Below, in pieces: positions 14,037-19,891 of a DNA stretch of 22,783 nt. A program made the position numbers and the translations under genes. The notes below the pieces were generated by a model. That model was given only the letters and a program-made list of their open reading frames with translations, was not told where the DNA came from and ran no database searches. How positions within the stretch are numbered: position 1 is the stretch's first letter; every line of letters begins with the position of its first letter. Origin of the DNA: CAYZPE01 sp964626625 (GTDB lineage Bacteria > Patescibacteriota > Minisyncoccia > Phycocordibacterales > CAYZPE01); the NCBI GenBank assembly GCA_964626625.1, contig CAZVFV010000010.1:1-22783 (forward strand). The letters are read 5' to 3'.

Positions 14037-14222
14037 ATGAAAGAATTAAAGACCACAAAAGAACAAGATTTAGCAAAAATGCTAAAGGATAAGCAGGAAC
14101 AGCTTAGAAATTTTCGTTTTGGAAGTAGTGGAAGTAAGGCTCGAAACGTAAAAGAGGGTAAAAACACTCGAAAAGAAATCGCCCAAATTTTAACTGAAAT
14201 TAATTCTCGTAAAAATAGTTAA
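14037..14222 (+). CDS. rpmC: 50S ribosomal protein uL29
   Basis: 61 aa, normal for this small two-helix protein. MKELKTTKEQDLAKML, then LRNFRFGSSGSKARNVKEGK (standard L-R-x-L/F-R-F turn) and the second helix NTRKEIAQILTEINSRK. It sits by the tunnel exit next to uL23. Position between rplP and rpsQ confirms the call. No SD. Confidence 0.93.
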   Translation: MKELKTTKEQDLAKMLKDKQEQLRNFRFGSSGSKARNVKEGKNTRKEIAQILTEINSRKNS

Positions 14223-14230
14223 TTCTCCGT

Positions 14231-14491
14231 ATGGAAAAAGAAACAACACAAAAAAATACTGAATCAAGAAAAAAGACATTTTCTGGTGTTGTTGTGTCTG
14301 ACAAAATGACAGATACGATTGTGGTACGCATTGACCGTTATGTAAAACACCCTAAGTATCATAAATTTATTAGAAAACAAAAGAAATTGAAGGCTCATGA
14401 TGCTGGTAACACAAAGAAAATAGGAGATAAGGTTACTATTGTCGAGACAAGACCAATTTCTAAAGATAAGAATTTTAAGGTTTTAGCGTAA
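14231..14491 (+). CDS. rpsQ: 30S ribosomal protein uS17
   Basis: 86 aa. A short polar N-terminus is followed by the OB-fold core KTFSGVVVSDKMTDTIVVRI, HPKYHKFIRKQKKLKAHD and GDKVTIVETRPISKDKNFKV. It is a primary 16S rRNA binder in the 30S body. Spacers of 8 bp to rpmC and 9 bp to rplN. Confidence 0.96.
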   Translation: MEKETTQKNTESRKKTFSGVVVSDKMTDTIVVRIDRYVKHPKYHKFIRKQKKLKAHDAGNTKKIGDKVTIVETRPISKDKNFKVLA

Positions 14492-14500
14492 TACATTACC

Positions 14501-14872
14501 ATGATACAACCACGTTCTATTGTAAAAATAGCTGACAACTCCGGAGGAAAACTCGGTCGTGTGTTCAAAGTACTTGGTTCATCTAAAAAGCGTTACGCAG
14601 AAATAGGAGAGATTGTAGTACTTTCTATACAAAAAGCTGAGCCTCGAAAAACAGCTAAGAAGAAAGATATTTTTCATGCAGTGGTAGTTCGTCAAAAGAA
14701 AGCGTTTCGTCGAGCTGACGGATCATATGTTCGTTTTGATGAAAATGCAGTAGTTCTTATTGAAAAAGGTAAGAGTAATCCAATTGCAGGACGTGTGTTC
14801 GGTCCAATACCTCGAGAAATGACAGAGCTTGGTTTCCAAAAAATTACTTCACTTGCACCAGAGGTAGTGTAA
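14501..14872 (+). CDS. rplN: 50S ribosomal protein uL14
   Basis: 123 aa, normal. MIQPRSIVKIADNSGG, the GEIVVLSIQKAEPR strand, VVVRQKKAFRRADGSYVRFD, ENAVVLIEKGKSNPIAGRVF and GPIPRE are all present. uL14 forms bridges with 16S rRNA and is the docking site of RsfS in other bacteria. rplX begins 10 bp after the stop. Confidence 0.97.
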   Translation: MIQPRSIVKIADNSGGKLGRVFKVLGSSKKRYAEIGEIVVLSIQKAEPRKTAKKKDIFHAVVVRQKKAFRRADGSYVRFDENAVVLIEKGKSNPIAGRVFGPIPREMTELGFQKITSLAPEVV

Positions 14873-14882
14873 CTATTTGAAT

Positions 14883-15191
14883 ATGAAAATACGAAAAGAC
14901 GACAACGTAATAATTCTTAAAGGAAAAGACAAAGGCAAAACAGGAAAAGTTTTGAAGGCATTTCCTCGTGAAGACAAAGTCCTTGTTGAAGGTGTTCATG
15001 TTAGAAAACATCATCAAAAAGCTCGTAAGAGTAATGAGAAAGGTCAGATTGTAGAAAAGACTTTTCCTATTCATGTTTCTAACGTTTCAATTATTGATCC
15101 AAAAACAAAAAAATCAACACGTATTTCATGGAAGATGGAAGGTGATAAGAAAGTTCGTGTTGCTACGAAAAGTAAGACAGTAATTAAGTAA
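14883..15191 (+). CDS. rplX: 50S ribosomal protein uL24
   Basis: 102 aa from the ATG at 14883; an in-frame TTG at 14877 would add two residues but ATG is the better start. A KOW motif is visible: KIRKDDNVIILKGKDKGKTG. Then VLVEGVHVRKHHQKARKSN and FPIHVSNVSIIDPKTKKSTR. uL24 starts 50S folding by binding the 5' end of 23S rRNA and lies near the tunnel exit. Confidence 0.95.
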   Translation: MKIRKDDNVIILKGKDKGKTGKVLKAFPREDKVLVEGVHVRKHHQKARKSNEKGQIVEKTFPIHVSNVSIIDPKTKKSTRISWKMEGDKKVRVATKSKTVIK

Positions 15192-15196
15192 ACGAT

Positions 15197-15745
15197 ATGG
15201 AACTTACAAAAGACAAAGCAAAAAAGACATTTACAGCCCTGAAAGGAGATTTTGGTCTTATAAACAGTATGCAAGCACCTAAGCTTGTGAAGGTTGTTCT
15301 AAGTGTTGGTATTGGATCATTCAAGGACCCAAAGAAGAAAGAGCTTGTACCTAAGCGTCTTGCTCAAATAACTGGTCAAAAGCCAGCTCTCCGAGTTGCT
15401 CGTGAATCAATTGCTTCATTTAAACTTCGTGAAGGAGATCCTGTGGGCTACCAAGTAACTCTTCGAGGTGCTCGTATGAATAACTTTGTAGATAAACTAC
15501 TTAATGTTGCTCTTCCTCGTACAAAAGACTTTCGAGGTATTTCTCTTAAGGCTATGGATGATATGGGTAACTACACACTCGGTATAAAGGAACATACAAT
15601 TTTTCCAGAAGTTGCCGATGAAGAACTTAAGGATGTATTTGGTCTTGCTATAACTATAGTTACGACTGCTAAAAATAAAAAAGAGGCAAAAGCATTTTTT
15701 GATCATTTAGGTTTTCCGTTTAAGAAAGAAGAGGAGAAGAAATAG
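15197..15745 (+). CDS. rplE: 50S ribosomal protein uL5
   Basis: 182 aa, normal. APKLVKVVLSVGIGSF, ITGQKPALRVARESIASFKLR (two parts), GDPVGYQVTLRGARMNNFVDKLL, LPRTKDFRGIS and YTLGIKEHTIFPE are diagnostic. It forms the central protuberance with 5S rRNA and contacts P-site tRNA. A rho-independent terminator follows 26 bp after the stop, so the spc segment is interrupted before rpsN. Confidence 0.97.
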   Translation: MELTKDKAKKTFTALKGDFGLINSMQAPKLVKVVLSVGIGSFKDPKKKELVPKRLAQITGQKPALRVARESIASFKLREGDPVGYQVTLRGARMNNFVDKLLNVALPRTKDFRGISLKAMDDMGNYTLGIKEHTIFPEVADEELKDVFGLAITIVTTAKNKKEAKAFFDHLGFPFKKEEEKK

Positions 15746-15771
15746 CTTTGAGCTGTCAGCTGTTGGCCCAT

Positions 15772-15804
15772 AAAAAATCTCCACCCCAGGGTGGAGATTT
15801 TTTT
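15772..15804 (+). terminator. Rho-independent terminator after rplE
   Basis: A14-bp arm at 15772-15785 (A-run then TCTCCACC) pairs with 15790-15803 around CCA(G), ending in seven T. Very strong, separating rplE from rpsN. Confidence 0.94.
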
Positions 15805-15825
15805 GTGTTTGCAAAAACTTACCTC

Positions 15826-15962
15826 GCTTTAATTTTTTTCAGATATTTTTCGGTGGGTGTATTAAAACCATATTCGGATAAGGTCTCGCAAAGTGCGGGC
15901 GCGAATAGCGCGGCCCTTGCGAGCGAAGCGCTTTGCTGAAACGGTAAAATAAAAATTAAGGC
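15826..15962. repeat. Inverted-repeat element C with GC-rich centre
   Basis: GCTTTAATTTTT (15826-15837) pairs with AAAAATTAAGGC (15951-15962) with one wobble. The centre is much more GC-rich than its surroundings and folds as CGCAA/TTGCG (15887-15891/15917-15921) around GGGCGCG/CGCGGCCC, followed by AGCG-AAG-CGCT. Open frames cross it on both strands but look incidental. 15963-16030 shows nothing. Confidence 0.65.
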
Positions 15963-16033
15963 TGGGGGAGGATTAAATATATTTTTATAAAACACACATA
16001 AATTTTGTTGGTGCCGGGTTTTGTTATGCTCGG

Positions 16034-16071
16034 AGAAAATTTTTTACTTTGTAAAAACCGTGCAATTTTCT
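16034..16071. repeat. Nested hairpin upstream of the 16214 ORF
   Basis: AGAAAATT (16034-16041) pairs with AATTTTCT (16064-16071), and TTTTTAC (16041-16047) with GTAAAAA (16051-16057). CTTCTGCGCA at 16070-16079 equals part of the core of element E1, so this may be a decayed relative. Confidence 0.5.
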
Positions 16072-16119
16072 TCTGCGCAATGTTTTATAAAAGTGTATTC
16101 TCGCTCAAACGAAAAAACC

Positions 16120-16147
16120 TTGACTTTTTAATAAAAAGTATTATACT
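16120..16147 (+). promoter_or_regulatory. Promoter of the 16214 ORF
   Basis: TTGACT (16120-16125), 16-bp spacer, TATACT (16142-16147): near-consensus sigma-70 type. A leader of about 60 nt would follow. Confidence 0.7.
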
Positions 16148-16202
16148 ATGTTATTGAATTCAGACGTTCTGAATTTATAAAGAGTTTTTTTGGATATTTG
16201 AT

Positions 16203-16209
16203 AGGAGGT
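16203..16209 (+). promoter_or_regulatory. SD of the 16214 ORF
   Basis: AGGAGGT, 4 nt before the ATG; canonical, unlike the ribosomal protein genes. Confidence 0.85.
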
Positions 16210-16213
16210 AAAA

Positions 16214-16675
16214 ATGTCACATTTTGTTGATCTTTTAACAGTTGAGTTTGGTGGACTTGTGCCCTGTAAGTTTCGAAGACAAAAGGAAGTAACATTTGCA
16301 GTCAATGATGAAGGTAAGGTGATCTCACCTCGAATTGAGGTTAAGTCGCTTGGAGAGTTGGTGATGGAGGTTGACGTTGTGTTCTTTATGTCCGAGGAGC
16401 GTGCTTTGCGGGTCAAGTTTGAGCAGGCAGTGTACAAATCAGTACTTGACCAAGTTCTTGTAATGATTATGGCAAAAAATGTTGCTAATGATTTGAGTTT
16501 GATTTCTGAGTGGATCTTGGTGAAGACCAGTACTTTCTACTTTGATCTTGACTCTATGTCATCGGTTGGACCCGTACTTGTTTTGGAGTCTAGTGTGTTG
16601 AACACATCATTAACTGCCAGAATGGAAGATTTTGCCGATTGGGAGGATTTTGTTCGTATCAGGCACGAACTATAA
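16214..16675 (+). CDS. Protein of unknown function
   Basis: 153 aa, acidic, alternating hydrophobic pattern suggesting an alpha/beta soluble protein; no signal peptide or membrane segment. Features visible: FGGLVPCKFRRQKEVTF near residue 12, two beta-like stretches (LGELVMEVDVVFFM; GPVLVLESSVL) and an acidic C-terminus MEDFADWEDFVRI. No family recognised. Support for it being real: near-consensus promoter, SD, and a terminator shortly after the stop. It splits rplE from rpsN, which are normally adjacent, with the same SD-ORF-terminator layout as the ORFs at 1218, 5947 and 11415. Confidence 0.75.
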   Translation: MSHFVDLLTVEFGGLVPCKFRRQKEVTFAVNDEGKVISPRIEVKSLGELVMEVDVVFFMSEERALRVKFEQAVYKSVLDQVLVMIMAKNVANDLSLISEWILVKTSTFYFDLDSMSSVGPVLVLESSVLNTSLTARMEDFADWEDFVRIRHEL

Positions 16676-16707
16676 AAATAGCAATTTGGGAACATGAGGT
16701 TTTGTGA

Positions 16708-16738
16708 AAGCCGCCCCTGAAAGAGGGCGGTTTTTTTA
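16708..16738 (+). terminator. Rho-independent terminator of the 16214 ORF
   Basis: CCGCCC (16711-16716) pairs with GGGCGG (16725-16730), 8-nt loop, followed by seven T. Confidence 0.93.
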
Positions 16739-16813
16739 TTTATTCTACCTTCCTTTGGTCACCTGCTACGTAGTAGCTGGGCTAGGCTAAGTTTTGTATT
16801 CTAAGTGTGTTTG

Positions 16814-16955
16814 ATCCCGTTAGAAGTCCTGCCTTTGCCGGCAGGCAGGCGCGATCACTGAGAGAAAGAGCTGCTAATTTGTAGGTAATGTATGCATAAA
16901 TAAGAAGCTTGTGTTTGGCTCTTGAATTAAGATCGCGTCCTGTTTCTAACGGGAT
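16814..16955. repeat. Inverted-repeat element with CCCGTTAGA ends, upstream of rpsN
   Basis: ATCCCGTTAGAA (16814-16825) pairs perfectly with 16944-16955. Inside, AGGCGCGATC (16847-16856) pairs with GATCGCGTCCT (16931-16941, one bulge), and CCTGCC/GGCAGG (16828-16833/16840-16845) forms a hairpin. The ends match those of 8327-8512. No ORF in the 351-bp gap 16676-17026. Confidence 0.9.
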
Positions 16956-16983
16956 TGACACACATAATCTCCTTTGCTAGGAT
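16955..16983 (+). promoter_or_regulatory. Promoter of the rpsN-rplO operon
   Basis: TTGACA (16955-16960), 17-bp spacer, TAGGAT (16978-16983). The -35 box shares its first T with the end of the inverted repeat. A start near 16990 gives a ~37-nt leader without SD. Confidence 0.75.
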
Positions 16984-17026
16984 TGCTCTACGAAGCTTTT
17001 AGGAGCTTTATTTTTTTACACGATAT

Positions 17027-17212
17027 ATGGCAAAAACCTCAACAGTAGCTCGGTCGCTTAAGAAGCCGAAATTTATGACTCGGATTGTTCGCCGATGTTT
17101 CCGTTGTGGTCGTAAACGAGCGTTTATGAGAGATTTCGACCTTTGCCGTATATGTTTCCGAGAGCTTGCCAACGAAGGTAAGATTCCAGGGATTAAAAAG
17201 TCATCGTGGTAA
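17027..17212 (+). CDS. rpsN: 30S ribosomal protein uS14, zinc-binding type (S14Z)
   Basis: 61 aa, the short zinc form. The zinc ribbon cysteines are C24, C27, C40 and C43 (CFRC...CRIC). The C-terminal FRELANEGKIPGIKKSSW is the family signature. It binds 16S rRNA in the 30S head. Starts a new transcription unit at a strong promoter; rpsH begins 40 bp downstream. A long ORF frame for rpsH overlaps its 3' end, but that is not real. Confidence 0.96.
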   Translation: MAKTSTVARSLKKPKFMTRIVRRCFRCGRKRAFMRDFDLCRICFRELANEGKIPGIKKSSW

Positions 17213-17252
17213 GTTATACGCCCTCAGCGTACAATACTGCTTCGTCAATACA

Positions 17253-17642
17253 ATGAAAGATTCAATCGCAGATTTTATAACACAAATTAAAAACGCAGGA
17301 GATGCGGGAAAGACTTCTATTGTCGTTCCTTTTTCAAGCATGAAACTTGCTATCGCCGAACTTCTCGTAAAAGAAGGCTATCTTCTTTCTGCAGTGAAGC
17401 GAGGTAAAAAAATTGAAAAGTTTATCGACGCTGAACTTGTGTATGAAGGCAATACTCCTCGAGTTCGCGGAGTAAAGAGAATTTCAAAACTATCTCGCAG
17501 AATATATCAAAAGGCTACAGAAATGAGACCTGTTCAGTACGGTTATGGTTTATTGGTGGTTTCAACTCCAAAGGGGATTATGGGCGGTAAACAAGCTCGT
17601 ATAGAGCATGTTGGAGGTGAGGTTCTCTTTTCAATTTGGTAA
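17253..17642 (+). CDS. rpsH: 30S ribosomal protein uS8
   Basis: 129 aa from the ATG at 17253. The frame is open upstream to an ATG at 17166 inside rpsN, but those 29 residues do not fit the family, which starts M-K-D-S-I-A-D-F. Core: IAELLVKEGYLLSAVKRGKK, GVKRISKLSRRIY and VSTPKGIMGGKQARIEHVGGEVLFSIW (in pieces). uS8 is a primary 16S rRNA binder; in E. coli it represses the spc operon. rplF follows after 6 bp. Confidence 0.96.
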   Translation: MKDSIADFITQIKNAGDAGKTSIVVPFSSMKLAIAELLVKEGYLLSAVKRGKKIEKFIDAELVYEGNTPRVRGVKRISKLSRRIYQKATEMRPVQYGYGLLVVSTPKGIMGGKQARIEHVGGEVLFSIW

Positions 17643-17648
17643 AAATAT

Positions 17649-18182
17649 ATGTCACGAAAAGGTAAAAAAGAAATAATTATCGGAGACAAAACAACAGTAA
17701 CTCAAACTGCTGGTATTGTTACTGTAAAAGGTCCTCTTGGGGAGCTTTCACGATCAGTACGACCTGAAATTGAAATGGTAATTGAAGGAAATATAATTAA
17801 ACTTACTCCTAAATACTCTAACCTAGAAACGAGGTCACTCTGGGGAACATACGCTTCTCATATTCAAAATATGATTCAAGGTGTAACTACTCCATACGTA
17901 AAGAAACTTATTGTTGAAGGAGTTGGTTTTCGTTCAGAAGTAAAAGGTATAACTATTACATTTACTCTTGGCTTTTCTCATACAATCACTCTAGATATTC
18001 CTCAAGGTTTAACAGTTACTGCTGAAAAAAATCTTGTAACAATTTCAGGTTCTGACAAAGAGCTTGTGGGAGAATTTACTTCAAAGATTCGTAGTTTAAA
18101 GAAGCCAGAACCTTATAAAGGAACAGGTATTCGATACGAAGGTGAGGTTATTCGTCGAAAACAAGGTAAGAAGTCTGTTTAA
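17649..18182 (+). CDS. rplF: 50S ribosomal protein uL6
   Basis: 177 aa, normal. Two repeated domains: VTVKGPLGELSRSVRPEIEM in the first and YVKKLIVEGVGFRSEVKG, then LTVTAEKNLVTISGSDKELV in the second, ending with the signature RSLKKPEPYKGTGIRYEGE and IRRKQGKK. It lies near the factor-binding site at the stalk base. Spacers of 6 and 8 bp to neighbours; no SD. Confidence 0.97.
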   Translation: MSRKGKKEIIIGDKTTVTQTAGIVTVKGPLGELSRSVRPEIEMVIEGNIIKLTPKYSNLETRSLWGTYASHIQNMIQGVTTPYVKKLIVEGVGFRSEVKGITITFTLGFSHTITLDIPQGLTVTAEKNLVTISGSDKELVGEFTSKIRSLKKPEPYKGTGIRYEGEVIRRKQGKKSV

Positions 18183-18190
18183 TTAAAATC

Positions 18191-18532
18191 ATGACTACCA
18201 CATCTCAAAAAAGAATACGACGACACAAGAAAATTCGAGCTCGAGTTTCTGGAACAGCAGAGAGACCACGATTTTCAGTTTTCAAATCAAACAAGGCACT
18301 CTACGGTCAGCTTATTGATGATGTAAAAGGTGAGACTCTTGCGTCAGCAACAACTTTGAGTATGAAAGGTAAGGGTGTTACAGAAAAAGCAAAAGAGGCA
18401 GGTAAAGAAATTGCAAAGCTTGCACTTGCAAAAAACATCAAACAAGTTGTTTTTGATCGAGGAGGTTTTATATATACTGGTCGAGTAAAGGCTTTTGCAG
18501 AAGGAGCTCGTGAGGGCGGACTTACATTTTAA
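18191..18532 (+). CDS. rplR: 50S ribosomal protein uL18
   Basis: 113 aa. RIRRHKKIRARVSGTAERPR, FSVFKSNKALYGQLIDDVKG, AKEAGKEIAKLALAKNIKQV and FDRGGFIYTGRVKAFAEGAREGGL in pieces are diagnostic. It binds 5S rRNA together with uL5. The final F ends the protein as in many family members. Confidence 0.97.
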   Translation: MTTTSQKRIRRHKKIRARVSGTAERPRFSVFKSNKALYGQLIDDVKGETLASATTLSMKGKGVTEKAKEAGKEIAKLALAKNIKQVVFDRGGFIYTGRVKAFAEGAREGGLTF

Positions 18533-18571
18533 GTAGACAAACTTCACTTCTCAAGTAAGATAATCATACCT

Positions 18572-19207
18572 ATGGAACAGAAAGAAACACAAAACGAAAA
18601 AGAAACAAAACAAACACCAGCTGTGAGTACTCCTGTTGTACCTACTTCTACTCCTCCAGTTACTACTGCTCCGGCTTTAGATACTAATCCTAAGGATACT
18701 CGAGATACTAAAGGTGGTTTCAAGAAAAATACACGAAGAGGTAATAGTGAACGCAGACAACAAAAGCCTCGCTCTGAATTTGATCAGCGAATTATCAATA
18801 TTCGTCGAGTTGCCCGTGTGGTTGCTGGAGGACGCCGTTTCTCTTTCTCAGTGGCTCTTGTTGCTGGAGATAAAAAAGGAAGGGTAGGGGTTGGTCTTGC
18901 TAAGGCTTCTGATACATCTCTTGCTATTGAAAAAGCTTTTCGATCAGCTAAGAAAAATATGATTACAGTAAATCTTACTAAGACTATGTCTATTCCACAT
19001 GATGTGAAAGTAAAGTATTCAAGCTCTCGAATTATTTTAACTCCCGCTCCTGACAAAGGTATTATTGCTGGATCTTCTGTTCGAACCGTTTTAGAGCTTG
19101 CTGGTCTTCATGATGTGAATGCTAAAATTATTTCACCAAGTAAAAATAAATTGAATAATGCTCGAGCTGCTATTATGGCGTTGAGTCAAATTCGTAAGTC
19201 ACGATAA
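18572..19207 (+). CDS. rpsE: 30S ribosomal protein uS5 with long N-terminal extension
   Basis: 211 aa, about 45 more than E. coli. Residues 1-70 are a low-complexity tail rich in T, P, Q and K, then basic (KKNTRRGNSERRQQKPR). The dsRBD-like core starts at QRIINIRRVARVVAGGRRF, with VALVAGDKKGRVGVGLAKA, IPHDVKVKYSSSRIILTPAP and AGSSVRTVLELAGLHDVNAK. uS5 helps decoding fidelity and mRNA unwinding at the entry site. 39 bp after rplR; only 10 bp before rplO, leaving no room for rpmD. Confidence 0.95.
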   Translation: MEQKETQNEKETKQTPAVSTPVVPTSTPPVTTAPALDTNPKDTRDTKGGFKKNTRRGNSERRQQKPRSEFDQRIINIRRVARVVAGGRRFSFSVALVAGDKKGRVGVGLAKASDTSLAIEKAFRSAKKNMITVNLTKTMSIPHDVKVKYSSSRIILTPAPDKGIIAGSSVRTVLELAGLHDVNAKIISPSKNKLNNARAAIMALSQIRKSR

Positions 19208-19217
19208 TATACTGAAT

Positions 19218-19655
19218 ATGCAAATTCATGAATTAAAAAGAAAAACAAAGCGTACAAAATCTCGTCAAGTTGGACGAGGAGGTAAACGTGGTAAAACATC
19301 TGGCCGTGGAACAAAAGGTCAGAAGTCTCGTTCAGGACACAAGATTCGACCTGAAAGTCGAGATCTTATTAAGAAGTTACCCAAACTTCGTGGATATGCT
19401 TTTAATTCCTTCCAAAAGGAATCTGTTCCACTAAGTCTCGCTCGACTTGAAGCTGCTTTCAGTTCAGGTGATGCAGTAAGTCCGAAGATTCTCGCAGAGA
19501 GAAAAATTATCGGCACACGACAAGGTTTTTTAAGACCTATCAAGATTCTTTCACAAGGTGAAATTACTAAGCCTCTTATGATTTCAGGTTGTGGAGTTTC
19601 AGCTGCTGCTCGAGTAAAAATCGAGAAAGCAGGAGGTAAGGTTACTTTGAAATAA
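19218..19655 (+). CDS. rplO: 50S ribosomal protein uL15
   Basis: 145 aa, normal. The glycine/arginine-rich N-terminus VGRGGKRGKTSGRGTKGQKS is unmistakable, followed by RPESRDLIKKLPKLRGYAF and the C-terminal KIEKAGGKVTL. It stabilises the 50S interior. It follows rpsE directly, whereas most bacteria carry rpmD (uL30) between them. The 3' end forms one arm of a hairpin. Confidence 0.97.
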   Translation: MQIHELKRKTKRTKSRQVGRGGKRGKTSGRGTKGQKSRSGHKIRPESRDLIKKLPKLRGYAFNSFQKESVPLSLARLEAAFSSGDAVSPKILAERKIIGTRQGFLRPIKILSQGEITKPLMISGCGVSAAARVKIEKAGGKVTLK

Positions 19656-19669
19656 TAAATTATTTCAAA
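19646..19669. repeat. Hairpin over the rplO stop codon
   Basis: TTTGAAATAA (19646-19655) pairs perfectly with TTATTTCAAA (19660-19669) around TAAA. AT-only stem and no T-run, so a weak terminator candidate at best. Confidence 0.6.
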
Positions 19670-19689
19670 TAAGCTTTCCGGGCGTACTC

Positions 19690-19778
19690 GATTCTTCTAT
19701 AAGGAGAATCAGAGTGCAGGCCAAAACACTTGCTTGTGCAATGTTAGCCCAATCATTTTGACTCAAAATGATTTAGGG
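19690..19778 (+). other. Structured rplO-secY spacer, possible leader RNA
   Basis: Two or three hairpins: GATTCT/AGAATC (19690-19695/19705-19710), a weaker GGC...GCC stem (about 19720-19749), and AATCATTTT/AAAATGATT (19751-19759/19765-19773) with outer CCC/GGG. The 236-bp gap has no gene; a GTG mini-ORF of 8 codons behind AGGAGG (19806-19832) is noted but unsupported. Confidence 0.4.
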
Positions 19779-19824
19779 AGGCAAGATAAGTTACAGGAGG
19801 ACAGGGTGCTCAGTATATTTGATT

Positions 19825-19853
19825 TTGTATAGACAGACACGGCTGGATAAGAT
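19825..19853 (+). promoter_or_regulatory. Candidate secY promoter
   Basis: TTGTAT (19825-19830), 17-bp spacer, TAAGAT (19848-19853), each 4/6 to consensus. Would give a ~32-nt leader. Confidence 0.35.
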
Positions 19854-19891
19854 AGCATAATCACGTACTTATCAACTTAAATTTGACCTAC

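Noticed and set aside
15748..15939. Plus-strand ORF after rplE
   Set aside because: It spans the rplE terminator and GC-rich element C, has no SD or family features, and its C-terminal part is explained by the structured repeat.
15820..15940. Minus-strand reading ending in EKYLKKIKAR, a possible gene remnant
   Set aside because: It has protein-like composition but no start and lies entirely in the GC-rich hairpin element; not enough for a pseudogene call.
17166..17252. Extended N-terminus of uS8
   Set aside because: It overlaps rpsN in another frame and does not match the uS8 family; the ATG at 17253 gives the canonical start.
19680..19800. SRP RNA, tRNA or RNase P RNA in the rplO-secY gap
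   Set aside because: No GGAAGGA/AGCAGCC-like SRP tetraloop domain, no T-arm, and no RNase P core motifs; only short local hairpins.
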